Source: an uncultured Jannaschia sp.
GTDB lineage: Bacteria; Pseudomonadota; Alphaproteobacteria; Rhodobacterales; Rhodobacteraceae
Assembly (NCBI RefSeq): GCF_947494055.1
Contig: NZ_CANLTR010000001.1
Coordinates: forward strand, 62,001 to 126,000
Direction of reading: 5' to 3'
Length of the DNA: 64,000 nucleotides
A program made the translations under genes and the position numbers. Position 1 is the stretch's first letter. Every line of letters starts with the position of its first letter. Below are positions 1 through 8,187 of this stretch, in pieces. The notes beneath the pieces are model-generated. The model saw only the letters and a program-made list of their open reading frames with translations, was not told the origin of the DNA and searched no databases.

Positions 1-259
1 TGACGACACGGCGCCGGTCCCCGAAGCCCTGCGCGTCCGCCTCGTCGCCGAGGCTGGTCATGAAGCGGCCCCGTCGAGGAGCCTGGGCCTGCGCGGCTGG
101 CTCGGCGGATTGATCGGCGTGCCGAGCGCGGCGCTGCTGGGGCTCTGGCTCGGCGCGGTGCAGCCGGCGTTCGTCTTCGACGTCCTGCCGGAAACGCAAT
201 CTACCGTACTCCTGGACGAGGTCTTCGGCGCGGCCTGGATGCAGGGAGATGCAGGATGA
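1..259 (+). CDS. C-terminal part of a putative anti-sigma-type membrane protein (partial)
   Basis: The frame is open from the left edge and stops at 257-259, leaving about 85 visible residues. One hydrophobic stretch (GVPSAALLGLWLGAV) in the middle suggests a single membrane span with a short tail. The stop codon overlaps the ATG of the heavy-metal sensor gene (ATGA), so the two are translationally coupled. Small loci with an ECF sigma factor, a membrane anti-sigma factor and a periplasmic sensor are common in Rhodobacteraceae; assigning this gene to the anti-sigma slot rests on position and the single span only. The N-terminal part lies outside the window. Confidence 0.5.
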   Translation, partial: DDTAPVPEALRVRLVAEAGHEAAPSRSLGLRGWLGGLIGVPSAALLGLWLGAVQPAFVFDVLPETQSTVLLDEVFGAAWMQGDAG

Positions 260-696
260 ACGGGCGTTGGACACAATGGGCGCTGATCGCGTCGCTGATG
301 GTCAACGTGCTGGTCGCCGCGGCGGTGATCGGTGCGCTCGTCACGGGGGGGCCGGGCCATCGCGGCCCACGCGGAGGCGGCCCGCCGGAGATCGCCGCCC
401 TCGCCCGCGGGCTCGACGACGAGACGCGCAGTCGGCTCTTCGACCGGCTACGGAGCAATCCGGACTTACGTGACGGACGGGAGCGGATGGAGGCGGCGCG
501 CGGCGCGGTCGTCGCCGCCCTGCGCTCGGAGCCGTTCGACCGGGCCGGCTTCGAAGCGTCGATGCGAGCGCAACGCGACGTTCAGGCCGCGCTCGCCGGC
601 AGCGGGATCGAGATCCTGGCCGGGATCGTCGCGGAACTGCCAGCCGCCGAACGCGCGACGCTGGCCGAGCGGGTGTCGCGAACCGGGCGGCGGTAA
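256..696 (+). CDS. Periplasmic heavy-metal sensor-like protein
   Basis: Encodes 146 residues: an N-terminal membrane anchor (about 9-33, ALIASLMVNVLVAAAVIGAL), a Gly/Pro/His-rich linker, then a mostly helical periplasmic domain rich in Arg, Glu and Ala. This layout matches the Spy/CpxP-like 'periplasmic heavy-metal sensor' family, whose members sense metals or envelope stress and often sit beside an ECF sigma/anti-sigma pair. The start overlaps the upstream stop by 4 bp. The family call comes from the overall pattern (small anchored helical protein with repeated LARGLDDETR / LPAAERATLAERV segments); no metal ligand set is evident beyond a His near the anchor. Confidence 0.65.
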   Translation: MNGRWTQWALIASLMVNVLVAAAVIGALVTGGPGHRGPRGGGPPEIAALARGLDDETRSRLFDRLRSNPDLRDGRERMEAARGAVVAALRSEPFDRAGFEASMRAQRDVQAALAGSGIEILAGIVAELPAAERATLAERVSRTGRR

Positions 697-708
697 CGCC
701 GCGTCGGC

Positions 709-2145
<1,437 letters not shown>

Positions 2146-2235
2146 TCAGTTTACCTGCGGTTTATCTTTTTGTTCACCTAATTAATCAGCCATGAAGGTT
2201 AACAAATGGTTTCACGAGGCTTGGAGGAGGTGCCC

Positions 2236-2511
2236 ATGCGGCGGGATCATGCCGAGGTGATCGCCCTTGATGCATTGGGCTGGATGGCAGAGGCCGACCT
2301 GCTCGATCGGTTTCAGTCGGTTACCGGTTCCGACCGCAAGTCGATCCTCGCCGGGGCCCGCGATCCGGAGTTTCTCGGGGCCGTTCTAGACTTCGTGATG
2401 CTGGACGACGAATGGGTCACCGGATTCTGCGGCGCGCGCGGCTACAGCACCGAATCCTTCGCCGCCGCCCGGGCCGCCCTGCCGGGCGGGGACCTCCCGC
2501 ACTGGACCTGA
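2236..2511 (+). CDS. DUF3572 family protein
   Basis: A 91-residue acidic, soluble, helical protein. The start at 2236 (MRRDHAEVIALDALGWMA) is preferred over an in-frame ATG 30 nt upstream because GGAGGAGG lies at 2223-2230, at ideal spacing. The sequence fits the small alphaproteobacterial DUF3572 family (ALDALGWMA near the N-terminus, DDEWVTGFC near the C-terminus). Function is unknown. Its habitual position beside pleD-type genes suggests an undefined link with that locus. It is divergent from the diguanylate cyclase; the AT-rich gap 2146-2235 probably carries promoters for both. Confidence 0.75.
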   Translation: MRRDHAEVIALDALGWMAEADLLDRFQSVTGSDRKSILAGARDPEFLGAVLDFVMLDDEWVTGFCGARGYSTESFAAARAALPGGDLPHWT

Positions 2512-2671
2512 CGGGAAGCGATCCCGCACCGGCGGCCCGCCACATTCCGGCACGGCGGACGAGAGGGCCGGGACGGTCTCGGTGATTCCGCCGCCCGGGC
2601 TTGCGTCGGGCCGTCCCGCAGCCCTTACGAGCCGGGCGCCGCCCTCACCGCATCGCGCCCCGGGGCCGACG

Positions 2672-4522
2672 TCATTCCGGACGGTCTTGGTCGAACCACC
2701 ACACGTCGGGCTGGAAGTCGATCCAGTCGCCGTAGATCGGCAGGTCGTCGACCGGATATTTCAGATCCGCGTCGTGCGCGATCCAACTGACCGGGTTGTA
2801 CCAGGTCGGCACGACGTATCGCCCCGCGGTCAGGACGCGATCGAGCGCGCGAACGGCTGCGACGTAATCCTCCTGCGTCTCGGCGGCGAGCATCGCGTCG
2901 ATCATCGCCACGATGGCTGGGTCGTCGGCCCCCATCAGGTTGCGCGAGCCCGGCTGCTCCACGCCGTTCGGCCCCCAATAGGCGAGCTGCTCGTTGCCCG
3001 GGCTGAGCGAAAGGCCCCAGGAATACCAGACCATGTCGAAATCGTAGGCGTTCGTACGCTCGGTGAATTGCGCGCTGTCGACGGAGGCGGCCCGCGCGTC
3101 GATGCCCAGACGCTGCAGCGACTGCAGGTAGATGTCGACGATGGCCCGCACCTCGGAGGAGCCGTTCGGGACGAGGATGCCGATCGAGACCGGGCCGTCC
3201 GGACCGGTCAGCACGCCGTTCTCGACCTCGTAACCCGCCTCGTTGAGCAGCCGCGTCGCGTTGCGCAGGCCCCGGCGGTCGGACGCCTGCCCCTCCGTGC
3301 GCGACAGCGCGTAGCCCTCGATCGTGCCGGGCAGAAGATCGTCCGCCATCGGCTCGAGCAGCTCCGCCACGCGGCCCTCGGCCGGCCCCGGCTCCATGCC
3401 GAGCGGCGAGTTCGAGAAGTAGGAGGTGATGCGCGGCTGCGCGCCGTCATTGATGACGTTGTTGACGTATTCGAAGTTGAAGGCTTGGATCAGGGCTTCC
3501 CGCACGCGCCAGTCGTCGAAGGGCGCGCGGCGGGTGTTCATCACCAGTCCGGTCATTCCGCTCGGCCGTTCGTGCGGGATCACCGACAGGACGATTTCCC
3601 CGGATTGCACCGCCGGGAAGCCGTAATTGCGTGCCCAGGCGGAGGCGTTCGTCTCCCGCATGGAGGAAAGCTCGCCGGCCTTGAACGCCTCGAAATGCGC
3701 GGTGGCGTCGCCGAAGAACTCCATCCGGATGGTGTCGACGTTGTGCATGCCCTCCCGGAACGGCAGGTCGGCGCCCCAGTAACCGGGATCGCGTGTCAGC
3801 TCGACATAGCGGCCGGCATCGACATCGGAGATGATGTAGGGCGCCGAGGTGATCGGGCGGTTGTCGAGGCCCGAGCGGAAGAACGACCGCTCGTCCTCGG
3901 TGTAGGGCGCGGCCTTCATGATCGGGCGCATCCCAAGCGTCATCAGAAGCTCGCGGTCCGGCTCGGGAATGGTGAAGCGAATGCCGCGTTCGCCCACCGT
4001 CTCGACCGAGGAGACCTTGGCAAAGGCCGTCCGATAGCGGCCGTTCGCGCCCTCCTGGCCGAGGATGTTCCACGACCAGATCACGTCGTCCACGGTGACG
4101 AGAGAGCCGTCCGAGAACCGCGCGGCGGGGTTCAGAGTGAAGGTGATCGCAGTGTTGTCCTCGTTCACCTCCACCGAATCCGCCAAGAGCGTATAGAGCG
4201 TGAACGGCTCGTCGTAGGAGCGGCCGAGCAGCGTCTCGTAGGCAAGGAAGCGCAGCTGCCAGGGGACGTTGCCCTGCTGGATGTGCGGATTGAGGCTATC
4301 GAAACTTCCGACCTGGCCGTCCACGAAGGTCCCGCCCTTCGGCGCGTCGGGATTGACGTAAGGCAGATGGGCGTAATCCGGAGGCAACGCGGGGTCGCCG
4401 TAGAGAGCGACGCCATGCCCGTCGGCATGCCCTTCGACAGCGAATCCCCCTATGATCAATGCGATGGCAAACGAGCGAATCGAGTAGGTGATTCGTGCGA
4501 AACGATTGAGGTGCATTGTCAT
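2672..4522 (-). CDS. ABC transporter solute-binding protein, family 5 (YejA-like, oligopeptide/microcin C type)
   Basis: A 616-residue periplasmic binding protein. The N-terminus has a signal peptide (hydrophobic SFAIALIIGGFAVEGHA). The mature start HGVALYGDPALPPDYAHLPY with the nearby NPDAPKGG motif is characteristic of the YejA branch of family 5 (extracellular peptide-binding) proteins; the motif FTLNPAARFSDG is the usual family 5 lobe signature. YejA normally works with permeases YejB/YejE and ATPase YejF, but none is encoded nearby, so this is an orphan copy that must share a permease or act alone. An FNR-like box lies 25-38 bp upstream of the ATG. A second copy with the full yejABEF set may exist elsewhere. 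Confidence 0.85.
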   Translation of the reverse strand: MTMHLNRFARITYSIRSFAIALIIGGFAVEGHADGHGVALYGDPALPPDYAHLPYVNPDAPKGGTFVDGQVGSFDSLNPHIQQGNVPWQLRFLAYETLLGRSYDEPFTLYTLLADSVEVNEDNTAITFTLNPAARFSDGSLVTVDDVIWSWNILGQEGANGRYRTAFAKVSSVETVGERGIRFTIPEPDRELLMTLGMRPIMKAAPYTEDERSFFRSGLDNRPITSAPYIISDVDAGRYVELTRDPGYWGADLPFREGMHNVDTIRMEFFGDATAHFEAFKAGELSSMRETNASAWARNYGFPAVQSGEIVLSVIPHERPSGMTGLVMNTRRAPFDDWRVREALIQAFNFEYVNNVINDGAQPRITSYFSNSPLGMEPGPAEGRVAELLEPMADDLLPGTIEGYALSRTEGQASDRRGLRNATRLLNEAGYEVENGVLTGPDGPVSIGILVPNGSSEVRAIVDIYLQSLQRLGIDARAASVDSAQFTERTNAYDFDMVWYSWGLSLSPGNEQLAYWGPNGVEQPGSRNLMGADDPAIVAMIDAMLAAETQEDYVAAVRALDRVLTAGRYVVPTWYNPVSWIAHDADLKYPVDDLPIYGDWIDFQPDVWWFDQDRPE

Positions 4523-4546
4523 GCCCCTTCTAACAGCCTGTACAAT

Positions 4547-4560
4547 TTGACCTTTATCAA
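4547..4560. promoter_or_regulatory. FNR/Dnr-like box in the divergent region
   Basis: The sequence TTGAC-CTTT-ATCAA matches the FNR/FnrL consensus TTGAT-N4-ATCAA at 9 of 10 fixed positions. It is centred near 4553.5, 31 bp upstream of the YejA-like start codon and about 75 bp upstream of the predicted start of the small RNA at 4628. It would put one or both under oxygen or nitric-oxide control. One site by eye is suggestive, not proof. Confidence 0.45.
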
Positions 4561-4592
4561 AGGCATTTGGTCACGGGGACCGAAAGATTTGC

Positions 4593-4621
4593 TTGGACTC
4601 TGTTACGTTAACGTCTATACA
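4593..4621 (+). promoter_or_regulatory. Putative sigma70-type promoter of the small RNA candidate
   Basis: TTGGAC (4593-4598), a 17-bp spacer and TATACA (4616-4621). The -10 agrees with consensus at 4 of 6 positions and the -35 at 3 of 6. The spacer contains the perfect palindrome ACGTTAACGT (4605-4614), a possible operator placed so that a bound protein would occlude RNA polymerase. A start about 4628 is predicted. Confidence 0.4.
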
Positions 4622-4627
4622 CGAATT

Positions 4628-4703
4628 ACTGCTCGATAGGTTTCTTGCCTGTATGAAACCTGCCTCAATGACTGAACGCCGGCTTCGTGCCGGCGTTTTT
4701 TTT
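4628..4703 (+). ncRNA. Candidate small RNA (about 76 nt) with its own promoter and terminator
   Basis: No convincing protein starts and ends in this stretch, yet it lies between a promoter-like pair (4593-4621) and a textbook intrinsic terminator (4675-4703). The predicted transcript has a 5' stem-loop, AGGTTTC (4638-4644) with GAAACCT (4655-4661) around a 10-nt loop TTGCCTGTAT, then a short single-stranded stretch, then the terminator hairpin with eight T. This two-hairpin plan is typical of Hfq-type trans-acting small RNAs. I do not recognise the family. Expression and targets are inference. Confidence 0.45.
4675..4703 (+). terminator. Strong Rho-independent terminator
   Basis: Perfect 9-bp stem AACGCCGGC / GCCGGCGTT around the loop TTCGT, followed by eight T (4696-4703). 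On the minus strand the same hairpin has no T tail, so it works for rightward transcription. No annotated rightward protein gene precedes it, which is the main argument for the small RNA. Confidence 0.85.
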
Positions 4704-4753
4704 GGGGCGGACGTGATGCAGTCCGTACCTGCGTCGGTTCGCACGATCGGATT

Positions 4754-4870
4754 ATGGGAACGTGCCTCCGTCTAGTCATCCTGCTGACGGCGTCCATCCA
4801 TCTTCCGGTCGCCTCGGCGGAACCCCGCTATGGCGAAATCCCGGGTTTGCTCAGGGACCCGAACGAGTGA
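4754..4870 (+). CDS. Possible small secreted peptide (38 aa)
   Basis: Short reading frame MGTCLRLVILLTASIHLPVA, then SAEPRYGEIPGLLRDPNE. It has the shape of a signal peptide: a basic residue, a hydrophobic core and an Ala-Ser-Ala cleavage site, followed by a 16-residue mature part. There is no good ribosome-binding site and no recognisable family. It could equally be the remnant of a longer secreted protein, because the same frame stays open for about 60 further codons after the TGA. Beyond this ORF, 4871-5079 holds only the palindrome before bdhA. Confidence 0.25.
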   Translation: MGTCLRLVILLTASIHLPVASAEPRYGEIPGLLRDPNE

Positions 4871-5028
4871 CGCCGGTCCAAGACCATTCACAACGTTACT
4901 TCGGGCCCGCGAACTGGAGCCTCCCGGGAATCGACACGATGGCCGATTTCCCACGCCCTGATCCCGTATGATCTGCTGTTCGCGTCCTCGACGACTTACC
5001 GCACTGCGCCGCCTCTTTCCTTCGCACA

Positions 5029-5046
5029 TGCAGCATCTATGCTGCA
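5029..5046. promoter_or_regulatory. 18-bp perfect palindrome upstream of bdhA
   Basis: TGCAGCAT-CT-ATGCTGCA, 8-bp arms with a 2-bp centre, ends 33 bp before the bdhA start codon. The position over or just after a promoter suggests a repressor operator. TGC-rich palindromes are bound by PhaR, the polyhydroxybutyrate-responsive repressor of Rhodobacteraceae, which would fit the gene; the assignment is inference. Confidence 0.5.
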
Positions 5047-5079
5047 CGGCGACTGAGGCGCATCGGGAAAGGGTCTGCC

Positions 5080-5853
5080 ATGCCGCTCAAGGGAAAGACC
5101 GTCGTCGTGACGGGATCGAATTCGGGCATCGGGCTCGGCATCGCAACGAGCTTCGCGGAGGCGGGACTCGACGTCGTCCTGAACTCCTATACCGACACCG
5201 ACGAGGATCACGCCTTGGCCGAAGGGCTGGCCAAGGCGCACGGCGTGACGGTCCGTTACATCCAGGCGGACCTTTCGAACGGCGAGGCGGCGCGGTCGCT
5301 CATCAAGCAGGCGGGCGCCTGCGACGTGCTCGTCAACAATGCGGGCATCCAGCATGTCGCGCCGATCCAGGATTTCCCGACCGCGAGTTGGGACGCGATC
5401 ATCGCGATCAACCTGTCCTCCGCATTCCACACCACGGCAGCCGCCCTGCCGATGATGCGCGCGGCGGGCTGGGGCCGGGTCATCAACATCGCGTCCGCCC
5501 ACGGGCTGACGGCTTCGCCGTACAAGTCAGCCTATGTCGCGGCAAAGCACGGGATCGTGGGCATGACGAAGGTCGTGGCGCTGGAGACGGCGGAGGAGCC
5601 GATCACCGCCAACGCCATCTGCCCCGGCTACGTGATGACGCCGCTGGTCGAGGGGCAGATCCCCGACACGATGAAGGAATACGGCATGGACCGGGAGACG
5701 GCGATCCGCGACGTCCTCCTCGCCCGCCAGCCGTCCAAGGAATTCGCCACCGTCGAACAGCTCGGCGGCACGGCGCTGTTCCTCTGCTCGGACGCCGCGG
5801 CGCAGATCACCGGAACCACGATCAGCGTCGATGGCGGGTGGACCGCGCTGTGA
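5080..5853 (+). CDS. bdhA: D-3-hydroxybutyrate dehydrogenase
   Basis: Oxidises D-3-hydroxybutyrate to acetoacetate with NAD+, the step after polyhydroxybutyrate depolymerisation. The 257-residue protein is a classical short-chain dehydrogenase: cofactor loop TGSNSGIG (11-18), NNAG (86-89), catalytic S139, Y152 and K156 (Y-x3-K), and NAICPGYVMTPL after it, the usual bacterial BDH signature. The C-terminus ITGTTISVDGGWTA is complete. A purine-rich GGGAAAGGG precedes the ATG. The stop overlaps the GTG of the pentapeptide gene, so bdhA leads a coupled operon with a patatin-like hydrolase. The 18-bp palindrome just upstream probably regulates it. Confidence 0.93.
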   Translation: MPLKGKTVVVTGSNSGIGLGIATSFAEAGLDVVLNSYTDTDEDHALAEGLAKAHGVTVRYIQADLSNGEAARSLIKQAGACDVLVNNAGIQHVAPIQDFPTASWDAIIAINLSSAFHTTAAALPMMRAAGWGRVINIASAHGLTASPYKSAYVAAKHGIVGMTKVVALETAEEPITANAICPGYVMTPLVEGQIPDTMKEYGMDRETAIRDVLLARQPSKEFATVEQLGGTALFLCSDAAAQITGTTISVDGGWTAL

Positions 5854-6200
5854 CCGAGGATCTGTTCACCGGCGAAGAGGGCGACGGCGCCCTGCCCGAG
5901 CGGCTCGAGCTCACCGACAAGTTCCTCGACGGCTCGATCTTCACCCGTGTCAGCCTGAAGGACGCGGTCGTGGCAGACAGCCAGCTGCAGGCCGCGCGGG
6001 TGGACGACGTGAACGCGGAAGGGATCGCGTTCGAGAACGTCAATCTCTGCCGCGCCCGCTTCCACGACGTGAACCTCTCGGGCGCGACGATCGACGCGGC
6101 GAACCTGAAGGGCCTCGTCATCACGAACGCCGAGATCGAGGGCATGACGATCGACGGGATCGCCGTGTCCGACCTGCTGGCGCGGTGGCGCGACGGATGA
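5850..6200 (+). CDS. Small pentapeptide-repeat protein
   Basis: A 116-residue protein starting at GTG 5850 within a 4-bp GTGA overlap with the bdhA stop. The middle carries degenerate A(N/D)LxX pentapeptides (for example GSIFTRVSLKDAVV, FENVNLCRARFHDVNLSGA, TIDAANLKGLVITNAEIEG), which should form a short right-handed quadrilateral beta helix of about two to three turns. No catalytic residues are expected. Pentapeptide proteins act as scaffolds or DNA mimics; here its place between BDH and a patatin suggests an adaptor, but that is a guess. It overlaps the next gene by ATGA. Confidence 0.7.
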   Translation: MTEDLFTGEEGDGALPERLELTDKFLDGSIFTRVSLKDAVVADSQLQAARVDDVNAEGIAFENVNLCRARFHDVNLSGATIDAANLKGLVITNAEIEGMTIDGIAVSDLLARWRDG

Positions 6201-7210
6201 CGCCGAAGCGCATCAATCTCGCGCTGCAGGGCGGCGGGGCGCATGGCGCGTTCACCTGGGGCGTGCTCGACCGGCTGCTCGCGGACGAACGTCTGGAAAT
6301 CTCGGGCATCTCCGGCACTTCCGCCGGCGCGCTGAACGGCGCGGCGGTGAAGGCCGGGCTCGCGCGGGGAAGCCGCAACCTTGCCCGCGAATGGCTGGAG
6401 GCGATCTGGACCGGCGTCGGCGCGTTCACCGACGAGGTCTGGGCCCCCTGGTTCGAGGCGTTCTCGCCGATGGCGGTCAGCTACGCCACCGAGCTGTCGT
6501 TGGGCTACCAGTTCATCGACGGGATCAGCCGCTCGATCAGTCCCTACATGACGAACAGCATGAGCCAGGACGCCTTGCGGCGCCTCCTGGCGGGGCTCGA
6601 CTTCGAGGCTGTCTGCGCCGCGACGGGGCCGGAATTCCATATCTGCGCGACCAATGTGCGGACCGGGAAGATCCGGCTCTTCACCCGAAAGGCGATCACG
6701 ACGGAGGCCATCCTCGCCTCGGCCTGTCTGCCGACGCTGTTTCCGGCCGTGGAGATCGACGGGGAGGCCTACTGGGACGGCGGCTATACCGGCAACCCGG
6801 CGCTGTTCCCGCTCTTCGATCCGGCGTTGCCGCGCGACATCCTGATCGTGAACATAAACCCGCTGGTGCGGCCAGAACTGCCGGTGACGGCGCGCGACAT
6901 CCAGAACCGGATCAACGAGATCAGCTTCAACACGTCGCTGCTGCGCGAGCTGCGGGCCGTCGAGTTCGTGCAGCGCCTCGTCCATTCGGGCAAGATCCCA
7001 GAGGGCTCGATGAAGGACGTGATCGTCCACATGGTCTCGGACGACCACCTGATGCGCCAGCTTTCGGTCGCCACCAAGGTCGTGCCGAACCCGATCGTCA
7101 TCCACCAGCTCCGCAACGCCGGATCGGCGGCGGCCGAGGCGTTCCTCGACCGCGATTTCGACGCGATCGGGACGCATTCCACCGTCGACCTCCGCGAGAT
7201 GTTCGTCTGA
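6197..7210 (+). CDS. Patatin-like phospholipase/esterase
   Basis: A 337-residue alpha/beta hydrolase of the patatin family with a Ser-Asp dyad. The oxyanion loop is GGGAHG (12-17), the nucleophile is S42 in GTSAG (40-44) and the Asp is D194 in DGG. No signal peptide is present, so it is cytosolic or membrane-peripheral. Patatins linked to bdhA are found in polyhydroxybutyrate-producing alphaproteobacteria, so it may release oligomers or lipids at the granule surface; phospholipase A activity is the general family alternative. ATG 6197 overlaps the upstream stop by 4 bp. Confidence 0.88.
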   Translation: MTPKRINLALQGGGAHGAFTWGVLDRLLADERLEISGISGTSAGALNGAAVKAGLARGSRNLAREWLEAIWTGVGAFTDEVWAPWFEAFSPMAVSYATELSLGYQFIDGISRSISPYMTNSMSQDALRRLLAGLDFEAVCAATGPEFHICATNVRTGKIRLFTRKAITTEAILASACLPTLFPAVEIDGEAYWDGGYTGNPALFPLFDPALPRDILIVNINPLVRPELPVTARDIQNRINEISFNTSLLRELRAVEFVQRLVHSGKIPEGSMKDVIVHMVSDDHLMRQLSVATKVVPNPIVIHQLRNAGSAAAEAFLDRDFDAIGTHSTVDLREMFV

Positions 7211-7278
7211 GCCGGGTCCATACCGGAACCCCCGTCCGCGGCCCGCGTTCTGCCGACACGCAACCACAGGAGGACCGT

Positions 7279-7626
7279 ATGAGCCGCCAGGATTTCGAAC
7301 AGGACTGGGTGCCGTACCGCGACGCGCTGATGAGCCGCTGGCCACAGCTGAGCGATTCCGACCTCGAGGATGCCGACGGCTCCACCGCCGAACTCGCCAA
7401 GCTTATCGCCGCGCACGAGGGAACGTCGCCCGGCGAGGCGCAGCAGGCGCTGCACGAATTCCTCGGCGGCCCGATGCCGGCCGATGCCTATGCCGACCCG
7501 ACGCATGACGACGCGGCGGTGCGCGAAAGCGAGGGCTACATCCCCGCGGGCGAGGATGCGCTGGCGGACGACCGGCGCTTCGGCGACGACGACCGCGATG
7601 ACAACCCGGTCGGACGGGACCGATGA
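7279..7626 (+). CDS. CsbD-like stress protein
   Basis: A very acidic 115-residue protein. Residues 4-62 follow the CsbD pattern: an aromatic opening FEQDWVPYRDALMSRWPQLS, then DSDLEDADGSTAELAKLI, then a heptad-like helix ending HEFLG. The C-terminal half is disordered and Asp-rich. CsbD-like proteins accumulate under general stress; their biochemical role is unknown. AGGAGG is placed ideally before ATG 7279. It ends in a 4-bp overlap with the next gene, which links it to the secreted protein rather than to the patatin 68 bp upstream. Confidence 0.65.
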   Translation: MSRQDFEQDWVPYRDALMSRWPQLSDSDLEDADGSTAELAKLIAAHEGTSPGEAQQALHEFLGGPMPADAYADPTHDDAAVRESEGYIPAGEDALADDRRFGDDDRDDNPVGRDR

Positions 7627-8006
7627 CACGGACGCTGACGATACTCCTCGCGCTGGCCGTCGCAGGTCCGGCGCTCGCCCAGCGTGTCGATCTGAACCGG
7701 ACCTACGACCCTGATTACCTCTGGTACGACGGCCCGACGACCACCCGTGCGGGCGAGGCCCGGATGCGGATCGTCTTCGCCGGGCGCGAAGGACAGGCTG
7801 CGCTGACCCCGAACCAGTACTGGTACTACGAGCAGGTCTACCGCGAACACCTCGCGCGCTTCTCCTTCGCGATGCCCGTCGCGCAAGCCGCGCCGCGCGC
7901 CCGCCACGCGGCCTTCCGCGACGTCGTGCTGCGCTATCCGGACATGGCGGTCACGGGGTTCGACCTCGAACCGATCGACGGGGGGCGACTGGCCCCCTCT
8001 TTCTAG
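7623..8006 (+). CDS. Secreted hypothetical protein
   Basis: A 127-residue protein with a clear signal peptide (MTRTLTILLALAVAGPALA, cleavage before QRVDL), so the mature product of about 108 residues is periplasmic. The mature part is rich in Tyr, Trp and Arg (YDPDYLWYDG, NQYWYYEQVYREHL). No known domain is recognised. Its start overlaps the CsbD-like gene by ATGA. A 181-bp gap before preT follows with no clear terminator; TTGCAC at 8135 is the only -35-like hexamer and lacks a convincing -10. Confidence 0.65.
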   Translation: MTRTLTILLALAVAGPALAQRVDLNRTYDPDYLWYDGPTTTRAGEARMRIVFAGREGQAALTPNQYWYYEQVYREHLARFSFAMPVAQAAPRARHAAFRDVVLRYPDMAVTGFDLEPIDGGRLAPSF

Positions 8007-8187
8007 GCGGCGATCCCTGCAGGGGCGCTTCGAGCGGTGCCCTCGTGCCGCCCCGGCATCCGGCCCGATCCCCGGCGCGGCGCCTCATACCGGAAAACGT
8101 CGGGTCGCAAGCGGCGCGCCTGTCAAAACTCATGTTGCACGTCCGGACGCGTATGCCAGTGTATGCGCGACAGAGGACGAGGCGGAC

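Noticed and set aside
4593-4775. A 60-codon protein across the small RNA region
   Set aside because: It would span both the promoter-like elements and the perfect terminator hairpin, has no ribosome-binding site and no family resemblance.
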